Shown: positions 29,132-34,409 of the stretch, piece after piece
Numbering within the stretch: position 1 is the first letter of the stretch
Layout of the letters: each line of letters starts with the position of its first letter
NCBI GenBank assembly: GCA_030626685.1
Contig: DAOUTL010000001.1
Location: forward strand, 1 to 34,409
Direction of reading: 5' to 3'
Origin: Candidatus Bathyarchaeota archaeon
Lineage (GTDB): Archaea > Thermoproteota > Bathyarchaeia > Bathyarchaeales > Bathycorpusculaceae
Length of the DNA stretch: 34,409 nt
Translations under genes and position numbers: made by a program
The notes under the pieces: generated by a model
Told to the model about the DNA's origin: nothing
What the model saw: the letters and a program-made list of their open reading frames with translations, nothing else
Database searches by the model: none

Positions 29132-29304
29132 TGGGCAAAGAGACAGGCGACAGAATCGTCGGAGAACAGATCGTCTGTGAATGTCGCAAGATTAAGGGGC
29201 CAGTCCTGACACGTAAGGGCGCACACAGAGCCCAAAGGTACGCGCTTTACGGATTTCCCACAGAAGCCATTATAACAAAGAAGTGGAGAATCAAACGCGC
29301 GTAG
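29131..29304 (+). CDS. Small basic protein of unknown function
   Basis: 57-aa protein from the ATG at 29131 (MGKETGDRIVGEQIVCECRK, then GAHRAQRYALYGFPTEAII). It contains a CEC motif and a basic C-terminus (KKWRIKRA), which could mean nucleic-acid or metal binding, but no family is recognised. It is coupled to the RHH-wHTH regulator by a TGATG overlap, so the two probably act together. A decayed relative may lie near 16.1 kb (GD-x-IVG and HRAQ shared). Confidence 0.6.
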   Translation: MGKETGDRIVGEQIVCECRKIKGPVLTRKGAHRAQRYALYGFPTEAIITKKWRIKRA

Positions 29305-29312
29305 CCAATGGT

Positions 29313-29666
29313 TTAACCTTTTCTTTGTTGTTCAAAGCTTTTCCTGGCAGCAACCACGTACTCGGTGAATGTGAGGTCTTTCTTCTTTTTCAATGGTAAA
29401 GGTTTTCGAATCTTTCTGTGCAGGCTTTTCATAATCTGGATTTCAAGAAGCCTCGCTCCAGAACCAAACATGCTTTCTAACGCCTTTGCAAACTCTTCAA
29501 CCTGTTCATGGATGTTCTCTCTTTTCACGTTAAACCCCTTCTCCAGGTGATAGTATACAGCCTGCCTTGCAGGGTCTCCTAACGCAAGCAAAGTCTCATC
29601 AACCGCCTCACGAAGTTTTTCTCCAAAAAGCGATTTTTCAGTCACTATGCAGTCTTTCTGTTTCAC
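29313..29666 (-). CDS. Conserved archaeal helical protein of unknown function
   Basis: 117-aa protein: FGEKLREAVDETLLALGDPA, RQAVYYHLEKGFNVKRENIH, VEEFAKALESMFGSGARLLE, then IMKSLHRKIRKPLPLKKKKD. The pattern A-V-D-E-x-L-x-x-L-G and Y-Y-H-L-E matches a family of small archaeal proteins, common in Thermoproteota, whose role is unknown. The GTG start at 29666 has AGGAGG 7-8 nt upstream. It lies tail to tail with the 57-aa gene and divergent from the Fic operon. Confidence 0.68.
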   Translation of the reverse strand: MKQKDCIVTEKSLFGEKLREAVDETLLALGDPARQAVYYHLEKGFNVKRENIHEQVEEFAKALESMFGSGARLLEIQIMKSLHRKIRKPLPLKKKKDLTFTEYVVAARKSFEQQRKG

Positions 29667-29745
29667 GGATCAGCCTCCTTAGAGCCTTAAAAACAACGTT
29701 AGAACATAAATTACTTATGAACTCCCAATTAAGATTTCCATGCAC

Positions 29746-29769
29746 AAAACGTTAAAATAACGTGGAAAC
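29746..29769 (+). repeat. Palindromic promoter element / left direct repeat of the Fic cassette
   Basis: AAAACGTTAAAATAACGTGG followed by AAAC contains the inverted repeat ACGTTA-AAA-TAACGT (29749-29763), overlapping a TATA-like core ahead of the GTG at 29788. A near copy lies at 30881-30904, after the operon, with two mismatches in the first 23 bases. It may be both a regulatory site and a boundary of a mobile cassette. Confidence 0.55.
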
Positions 29770-29787
29770 CAATAGGTTAGAGGGAGA

Positions 29788-30117
29788 GTGATAGAAGTGA
29801 CAAACAAAGAAAAGGAAAAGCTCCTAAAACCTAAAATTGTTAAGAGCCCAGACTACAAAGCCATCTACACCACCGGTGTCTTTGGTTCATTGACCCCCTT
29901 GGAGGGACGTATGATTTTCTATTTAGATAGGATGATACCTAGAATTAAAGAAGAACCTCCCGGAGATATGGAAACAGGTGAAATCGAACGAGAACTGTTA
30001 GTAGAGGTACATATGTCCCCAGCGGAGTGGATATCTATTTCAAACTGGATGCAAAGCCACATCAAAAGATTTAAGGAGGAAGGCGCCTTAATTAAAGAGG
30101 AGAAAACCTCTGAGTAA
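29788..30117 (+). CDS. DUF3467-like protein, first gene of the Fic operon
   Basis: 109-aa protein: DYKAIYTTGVFGSLTPLEGR, MIFYLDRMIPRIKEEPPGDM, then LLVEVHMSPAEWISISNWMQ and SHIKRFKEEGALI. A first strand set, a D/E-rich turn and V-x-M-S-P-x-x followed by a helix resemble DUF3467 proteins, whose function is unknown. The GTG at 29788 has GAGGGAGAG upstream. The next gene starts 16 nt after its stop, behind AAAGGAGAAAACC. It may be the antitoxin or regulator of the Fic-like protein (inference). Confidence 0.6.
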   Translation: MIEVTNKEKEKLLKPKIVKSPDYKAIYTTGVFGSLTPLEGRMIFYLDRMIPRIKEEPPGDMETGEIERELLVEVHMSPAEWISISNWMQSHIKRFKEEGALIKEEKTSE

Positions 30118-30133
30118 AGGAGAAAACCAAGCA

Positions 30134-30400
30134 ATGTCCACGCAATTTCAATCAAAGAGTTTCTGGGATTGTTCAAACGTTTCAGTAGAACCAGAAAGTG
30201 AAACTAGCCGATTAGCACAGAACGATGTTGAGTTTCAAAGGCAACCATTGATTAATATCATCTTCGTGCCGAGCTCAAGACTTCTACCTGTCTCAGATGA
30301 CAACAAGTCAAAATACTTTGAAGAGTTTATATTTGGCATTGTTGCAAAGAGGGTTCTTGATAGAAACAAAAAACTATTCGATGAGTTGTCTAAGTACTAG
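30134..30400 (+). CDS. Unknown protein, middle gene of the Fic operon
   Basis: 88-aa protein with a polar, probably disordered N-terminus (SKSFWDCSNVSVEPESETSR), a hydrophobic strand LINIIFVPSSRLLPV and a C-terminal helix FIFGIVAKRVLDRNKKLFDE. No family recognised. The ATG at 30134 has a good ribosome-binding site (AAAGGAG), and only 12 nt separate it from the Fic-like gene, so it is part of the same mRNA. Confidence 0.55.
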   Translation: MSTQFQSKSFWDCSNVSVEPESETSRLAQNDVEFQRQPLINIIFVPSSRLLPVSDDNKSKYFEEFIFGIVAKRVLDRNKKLFDELSKY

Positions 30401-30412
30401 TCTTGTGGACTT

Positions 30413-30802
30413 ATGTACTTTCTGACAGAAGATCAAATCCTTCGACTTCATGCAACGTTCGATGTGGTCGCCTCTGGCATGCGTTACAAAGGTGCTCTCA
30501 CTGAATGTAGAGAGAAGCCACAAATCGATATTTTTGGATATCAGCCCTACGTTGACATTTATGAAAAGGCAGCGATTTTACTACAATGTATTGTTCAGCA
30601 AACCCCTTTCAATGACGGTAACAAAAGAACGGGTCTCGTGGCATGCTTCACTTTCTTAGAAATCAATGGGTACGTAGTTAAAATAACTGTAGAAGAAGGA
30701 TTATCTTTTGCACTCAAAATCGCTAACAAGGAAGTTAAATTTGCTCAAATCGTTAATTGGCTTAAAAGTAATTCTTACTCAATTACAACATGCATCGTTT
30801 AA
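30413..30802 (+). CDS. Doc-like protein with Thr in place of the catalytic His
   Basis: 129-aa Doc-family protein: FLTEDQILRLHATFDV (the Doc opening), IYEKAAILLQCIVQQTPFND then GNKRTGLVACFTFLEINGYV. The expected H-P-F-x-D-G-N-K-R motif reads T64-P-F-N-D-G-N-K-R-T, so only the catalytic histidine is lost while the nucleotide-binding loop is intact. Length and architecture match toxins of the Phd/Doc type, but there is no Phd-like partner; the two preceding genes take that position. After the stop, 248 bp to the next gene contain the second direct repeat and possible coding relics on the minus strand. Confidence 0.76.
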   Translation: MYFLTEDQILRLHATFDVVASGMRYKGALTECREKPQIDIFGYQPYVDIYEKAAILLQCIVQQTPFNDGNKRTGLVACFTFLEINGYVVKITVEEGLSFALKIANKEVKFAQIVNWLKSNSYSITTCIV

Positions 30803-30880
30803 CCTTCTCTTTTTTGTTAAGTTAAGGGAAATTTTTGCGACCTACATGGTACGGCGTCCCTTTTCATTTTTGCAGGGGAG

Positions 30881-30904
30881 AAAACGTTAAAGTAATGTGG
30901 AAAA
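30881..30904 (+). repeat. Right direct repeat of the Fic cassette
   Basis: AAAACGTTAAAGTAATGTGG followed by AAAA, matching 29746-29769 except for two substitutions in the first 23 bases and the last base. It lies 79 bp after the Fic-like gene, where no obvious gene start follows. Confidence 0.55.
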
Positions 30905-31050
30905 CAAATGAATAAAGGTGTATGGGAAGGTTTGGTTTCTTCGGAGATTGATGTTGGTTGTTTTTGAGTTGTTGGAGTAGGGTGTAGGCGGCGTAGATGT
31001 TTTGTCTGACATTGCGAAAAATTTTGTTGGACACATTCTATGGATTTTGT

Positions 31051-31431
31051 TTAGGGGAAGAGTTTGAGTCCGAGGGGTTCTAGTGGCTTGAAGTGTTTTA
31101 GGTCTAGTGTGTAGAGGCTTGCGTTGTTGTTGATGGTTATTGCGGCTATCATTGCGTCTGTTCTGCGGATTGTTGTTCCTGTTTTTTCAATTTTTAACTC
31201 GAGTTCGGCGGCTAGTTTGGCGTCTTTTTTTGTGTAGTTTAGTACGGGTAGTTGTAGGATTTCTTTTATTGGTTTGGCGTATTTTTGGAGGCCGTATAGG
31301 ATTTCGTGGAGGTTTATGGCTGTTATGATTATGTTTTCGTTGCTTTCAATTATTTTGTTTAGGGCTTCGTCGCCCTTCTGGGATTTTTTGTCGAAGATTT
31401 CTATTAGCACATTGGTGTCTATTACTATCAT
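31051..31431 (-). CDS. vapC: VapC-like PIN-domain toxin
   Basis: 126-aa PIN toxin: D5 (VIDTNVLIEIF), E43 (NLHEILYGLQK), D92 (RRTDAMIAAITI) and D110 (YTLDLKHF). Its T-D-A-M-I-A-A and L-D-x-K-H-F motifs are those of a common VapC type. The ATG overlaps the antitoxin stop as ATGA. The gene is unusually T/G-rich on the strand read here, unlike its neighbours, which may reflect a different origin. Confidence 0.87.
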   Translation of the reverse strand: MIVIDTNVLIEIFDKKSQKGDEALNKIIESNENIIITAINLHEILYGLQKYAKPIKEILQLPVLNYTKKDAKLAAELELKIEKTGTTIRRTDAMIAAITINNNASLYTLDLKHFKPLEPLGLKLFP

Positions 31432-31640
31432 ATTCGGCGTTCAGCTCTTGAAGCGTAGATTTCTGAGAGGATTTTGTCTTTGTCTTTGAATTCAACGCAT
31501 CCTCTGAGTTTCTTTAGGGTTTCAATGGGGTTTATGCCTTCTACTAGTCTTTCGAAGAGTTCGCTGAAGCTTTCTTTTTTTTGTTTTACTTCTAGGAGTT
31601 TTTTGTAGACTTCTTCTCTTATGGTTATGGTTTTGACCAA
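31428..31640 (-). CDS. vapB: VapB antitoxin (DUF217 type)
   Basis: 70-aa antitoxin: MVKTITIREEVYKKLLEVKQ, then SFSELFERLVEGINPIETLK and a tail with LRGCVEFKDKDKILSEIYAS. This is the DUF217 family of archaeal VapB proteins, which pair with PIN toxins of the neighbouring type. A minus-strand TATA-like TTTAAATGCG lies about 30-40 bp upstream, next to the IS605-type right end. Confidence 0.84.
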   Translation of the reverse strand: MVKTITIREEVYKKLLEVKQKKESFSELFERLVEGINPIETLKKLRGCVEFKDKDKILSEIYASRAERRI

Positions 31641-31706
31641 TCTTTTTCACTTAGAGAAAGTAGTGTTTAAACACGCATTTAAACATTTCTTGTGGGTGAT
31701 TAATGT

Positions 31707-31745
31707 GTGAACTACCCCCAGCTAACGCAGGGGGACTTCCCGCCG
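31707..31745 (-). mobile_element. IS200/IS605-type right-end remnant
   Basis: On the minus strand GGGAAGT, a hairpin with five C-G pairs (CCCCC/GGGGG around TGCGTTAGCT) and GGTAGTTCAC (31707-31716) reproduce the omega-RNA-like end seen at 22139 and 25170. Only about 40 bp of the element remain, between the HicA stop and the DUF217 antitoxin promoter. No TnpB frame is seen. Confidence 0.55.
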
Positions 31746-31776
31746 ATAGAGTTAAACGTTTTGGTTTTTTGTGTGG

Positions 31777-32013
31777 TTATGATTTTTCTTTTAGAAACTG
31801 AAGGAATTTTTCTCTGCTTATTCCAGCTTCCCTTATTATTGCTCTGATTAGTCCGGGTTTAATATCTTTCCCGGGATGAACTGGTATCACTATCCTTGTT
31901 TTTCTGGTGTTCATCATAATAACGTGTGAGCCTTTCTGACGGATAACTTGAAAACCCTTCTTTTCAAGGATTTTAATTAGTTTGCGAGGGTTTAGAGGCG
32001 GGATTTTAGGCAA
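31777..32013 (-). CDS. hicA: HicA toxin (TTG start)
   Basis: 78-aa HicA mRNA interferase with the dsRBD-like fold: IPPLNPRKLIKILEKKGFQV, then IRQKGSHVIMMNTRKTRIVI with H30, the catalytic histidine in G-S-H, and VHPGKDIKPGLIRAII. It cuts mRNA independently of ribosomes in studied systems. The TTG at 32013 overlaps HicB by 8 nt, so HicB is translated first, unusual for E. coli hicAB but common in other HicBA loci. Confidence 0.87.
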   Translation of the reverse strand: MPKIPPLNPRKLIKILEKKGFQVIRQKGSHVIMMNTRKTRIVIPVHPGKDIKPGLIRAIIREAGISREKFLQFLKEKS

Positions 32014-32230
32014 GCGTCTTCACTTTTTGTATTCCAACCACTCTTTGCCGCAAAACATCTTTCTTTTCTTCTTCTGTTAGGGTTTCCATGTAAAGTTCAA
32101 TGCACTCTTTCATGTTTTTCATGAGTTCTTCTAGCGTGTCTCCTTGGGTGTGGCATCCAGGTAAAGCCGGAACAAATGCTATGTACCCTCCTGTTTCATC
32201 TTCAAGTATTATCATGTCGAACTCGTACAT
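32006..32230 (-). CDS. hicB: HicB antitoxin, short form
   Basis: 74-aa HicB with the partial RNase-H-like fold (FDMIILEDETGGYIAFVPAL, then PGCHTQGDTLEELMKNMKEC and IELYMETL) but without the C-terminal HTH or RHH domain of longer HicB proteins. It binds and blocks HicA. Because the DNA-binding domain is missing, the palindrome upstream would need another binder or the HicAB complex. ATG at 32230. Confidence 0.87.
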   Translation of the reverse strand: MYEFDMIILEDETGGYIAFVPALPGCHTQGDTLEELMKNMKECIELYMETLTEEEKKDVLRQRVVGIQKVKTLA

Positions 32231-32243
32231 TACATAGTCCTTC

Positions 32244-32275
32244 TATATCAGAACTTGCAGTAATTGATATAAGAG
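32244..32275 (-). promoter_or_regulatory. hicBA promoter with an inverted repeat
   Basis: TATATCA (32244-32250) and TGATATA (32265-32271) form a 7-bp perfect inverted repeat with a 14-bp spacer; the distal arm overlaps the minus-strand TATA box (CTTATATC, 32266-32273). Binding to both arms would block the promoter of hicB (ATG 32230). Confidence 0.55.
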
Positions 32276-32447
32276 TTTTGATCCACTCTTCAGAAGTGTG
32301 AGAGAGGTTGAAAGGCAGGAGTTTTCTTCTGTCGTGAACCGAAATGTTGGAAAGGGCTCTTCTATATACGTTTTGTGTGTACAAGTTGTAAAGGCGTTTT
32401 GGAAATGTGTACAATTTCTAATGCACGTTAGCATTTGTTCACATAAG

Positions 32448-32498
32448 AAATAAATACTTAAGCCACGATAGAAAGGACACGCAAAAATTTAAAAGGAG
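32448..32498 (+). promoter_or_regulatory. Promoter and ribosome-binding site of the S-layer-like gene
   Basis: An AAATAAATAC TATA-like box (32448-32457) and an AAAAGGAGAAAAG Shine-Dalgarno region (about 32491-32503) precede the ATG at 32507. The leader would be about 25 nt. The conserved hairpin of the other two secreted-protein leaders is not present here. The remaining 32276-32447 shows no gene. Confidence 0.5.
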
Positions 32499-32506
32499 AA
32501 AAGAAA

Positions 32507-34409
32507 ATGCAAAGTCAAAAGAAATTGTACACAGTAGCAATTACAGCTTTTCTAATGCTATCACTGGTTTTTGCGGTGATGCCACTGGCAAGCGCAATTG
32601 AGGCACCAACTGTCGAGCCTGATACGGGACCTGTAGGAGAAGAGGTGAAGGTAAACGGAACTTCCACTACGCCTGGTGGCAAAATCGAGGTGTACTGGGA
32701 TGAAGTTCACGCTTGGGATGCTGAAGCTGGAACGGGCCTACTCGGCTACAAATATGCAAAAGCAGATAAGTCCTATGAGTTCAATTTCACAGTGCCTGAA
32801 GCTGTCGCCGGATCTCACGGCGTTATCGTAAAGGACGTTGAAGCTGCTGAAATAAACGGCACAGCAACGTACACCGTTACATCTAAAATTGAAATATCGC
32901 CTGAGGTTGGTCTGCCAGACGATACGGTGGACGTTGAAGGCACAGGCTTCGATGGAGAAGCAGACATCACGATAATCTTCTGGAACGGGACTTCCTGGCC
33001 TAGTGACGCCGGTATAAATAAAACAGTTGCTACAACTACTTCGAACTCCCTCGGTTCATTCACTAAATCCTTTGAGGTTCCCACCTGTGACGACAGAGAT
33101 TACAACGTTACGGCTTGGGACGGTACACATGCGGCTAATGCAACATTCACGGTTTCGCATTTGTTCATCACTTTGGATCCAACCAAGGGATCTGTAGGCA
33201 CAGAAGTAACCGTTAAGGGAAGAGGCTTCACGAAAAGTAGCACAGTTGACATATACTTCGGAACACACGTGTATCCGGCAGGCTTCTACACAAAGGTTAA
33301 GAGCGACGTGGGAACAACCAGTGCTGGAGAGTTCACGACGACGTTCTATGTTCCATCATGCGCGGCAGACGACTACGTTGTGACCGCGTTTGACGCTGAA
33401 GAAGTTTATGCTAATGCAACATTCACAGTTAGCCCCGAGCATGCAATAGAGCTGGACAAGAAGACTGGTTTTCCTGAAGCAGAGGTGGAAGTAACAGGTT
33501 ACTGGTTCACGGAAGACAGCACAGTTGACATATACTTCGACTTGGAAGTTTTAGCTGAAGACGTAGAAACAGATGAAGACGGCAACTTCACCGAGACTGT
33601 CACTATTCCTGAGGATGCTGCTAAAGGCGCTCACACCATTAAGGTTGTGGACGCGGAAGGTCTAACAGCCACCGCCAAATTCACCGTCACCGAGAAGGTA
33701 ACCTTCATTGGACCTCGCCGTTCAGGAGCTTCACCTCCAATATACCGACAAGGCGAAACTGTTAGCTTCTACGTAAACAGCACAGTAGACTTCGATACCC
33801 CCATAACACTTAAAATTTCTGATCCGGACGGCTACCCGTACGACACACTAACACTAGTATCAGGAGAGATTGAGGGCGACGGCTTTTACGTTGTGCCCTA
33901 CTCGAACGCAACCTTCACGTTGCCAAGTGACGCCTTGCTTGGAGACTGGAACTGGACAGCAACCTACGAGATGGAAGGAGAGGAGTTTGAGGACACCGGC
34001 CTCTTCACAGTAGCAGTGATGCCTTACGACGCCATGCTAACTAAGCTTGATGAACTTGACGCTAGCCTTGTAAGCCTCGACGATGACGTAGCAATACTCA
34101 GCACGGATGTTGGAGACGTCAAGGTAAGCGTTGACGCCATAGGGTTGGAAGTTGTCGACATCACGGATGGCATAGCAACGATAGAGACGAAAGTAGGCAC
34201 AATCGAAGGCAAAGTCACATCCATAGACGGAACAGTAGCAACAATCAAAACTGACATAGGCACAGTCAAAGCAGACGTTTCAACCGTAAAGGGATACTTC
34301 CCCGTAACCGTAGCCGTTGACATGACACCAGCATGGATCGCCGTAGTCCTATCACTGATAGCCGCAATAGCGGCAATAGCAGCCGTATTCACCATAACCA
34401 GAAAAATAG
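32507..34409 (+). CDS. S-layer-like surface protein, 3' partial
   Basis: At least 634 codons, open to the window end. Signal peptide MQSQKKLYTVAITAFLMLSL then VFAVMPLASA (cleavage near residue 30). Three or more IPT/TIG-like beta-sandwich repeats follow, each opening with a G-x-x-G/P-x-x-V-x-V motif (PDTGPVGEEVKVNG, TKGSVGTEVTVKGRGF, KTGFPEAEVEVTGYWF). Then come an Ig-like domain, a coiled-coil-like region of D/V/T-rich heptads (LDELDASLVSLDDDVAILST), and a membrane helix AWIAVVLSLIAAIAAIAAVF followed by TITRK. This layout, beta repeats on a coiled-coil stalk with a C-terminal anchor, fits an archaeal S-layer or cell-surface stalk protein. The frame has no in-frame stop in the window, so only the last few residues are probably missing. 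Confidence 0.82.
   Translation, partial: MQSQKKLYTVAITAFLMLSLVFAVMPLASAIEAPTVEPDTGPVGEEVKVNGTSTTPGGKIEVYWDEVHAWDAEAGTGLLGYKYAKADKSYEFNFTVPEAVAGSHGVIVKDVEAAEINGTATYTVTSKIEISPEVGLPDDTVDVEGTGFDGEADITIIFWNGTSWPSDAGINKTVATTTSNSLGSFTKSFEVPTCDDRDYNVTAWDGTHAANATFTVSHLFITLDPTKGSVGTEVTVKGRGFTKSSTVDIYFGTHVYPAGFYTKVKSDVGTTSAGEFTTTFYVPSCAADDYVVTAFDAEEVYANATFTVSPEHAIELDKKTGFPEAEVEVTGYWFTEDSTVDIYFDLEVLAEDVETDEDGNFTETVTIPEDAAKGAHTIKVVDAEGLTATAKFTVTEKVTFIGPRRSGASPPIYRQGETVSFYVNSTVDFDTPITLKISDPDGYPYDTLTLVSGEIEGDGFYVVPYSNATFTLPSDALLGDWNWTATYEMEGEEFEDTGLFTVAVMPYDAMLTKLDELDASLVSLDDDVAILSTDVGDVKVSVDAIGLEVVDITDGIATIETKVGTIEGKVTSIDGTVATIKTDIGTVKADVSTVKGYFPVTVAVDMTPAWIAVVLSLIAAIAAIAAVFTITRKI

Noticed and set aside
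34024..34395. 123-codon minus-strand ORF at the window end
   Set aside because: Antisense shadow of the S-layer-like stalk region, made of S/T/V/A repeats.

Overview
This 34.4-kb window reads as chromosomal DNA from an archaeon. Promoters carry AT-rich TATA boxes about 25 nt ahead of probable transcript starts. There is an archaeal-type ATP-dependent DNA ligase, an Alba-like protein, and large secreted surface proteins with PEGA and PGF-pre-PGF-like domains. The gene content (AbrB/VapC pairs, UPF0175/DUF3368, DUF5658, DUF5305, secreted beta-helix proteins) recalls Bathyarchaeia-type Thermoproteota, but the lineage is an inference.

Layout. 1-1.75 kb: DNA ligase, truncated by the window edge, with a helix-turn-helix-like N-terminal extension. 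1.8-9.3 kb: toxin-antitoxin (TA) genes, namely four AbrB-VapC pairs, an AbiE-type pair whose antitoxin carries a nuclease-like domain, and a MntA/HEPN pair; a DUF5658-like membrane protein and a small secreted protein interrupt them. 9.4-15.7 kb: two large secreted proteins (685 and 1393 aa). 16-22.6 kb: seven further VapBC-type loci, one with a toxin lacking a normal start codon and one with a truncated toxin, mixed with gene fragments, dispersed repeats and a tRNA relic. 22.6-25.5 kb: a degraded zone with tRNA 3'-end fragments, palindromes, a possible CRISPR relic, a Fic/Doc-like gene, a decapitated Alba-like gene, and IS200/IS605-type right ends without tnpB. 25.6-32.2 kb: membrane proteins, a UPF0175/DUF3368 pair, two VapBC pairs, HicAB, RHH/wHTH genes, and a three-gene Fic/Doc-like operon between near-identical 24-bp repeats. 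32.5 kb to the end: an S-layer-like protein running off the window.

The dominant theme is a TA island of about 17 modules, most arranged antitoxin first with short gaps or overlaps. Several have perfect inverted repeats between the TATA box and the antitoxin start, as expected of autoregulation. Many toxin genes start at TTG, GTG or another weak codon, which would keep toxin translation below that of the antitoxin.

The least expected signals are: (1) a 5' leader shared by two distant secreted-protein operons, with the same promoter, nearly the same leader length and a two-stem hairpin whose base changes keep pairing; (2) three IS605-type right-end/omega-RNA-like hairpins ending in GGTAGTTCAC, each at the edge of a TA gene and without any nuclease gene; (3) a PD-(D/E)XK-like domain fused to an AbiEi-like antitoxin; and (4) two Fic/Doc-like proteins lacking the catalytic histidine, one in a repeat-flanked cassette.
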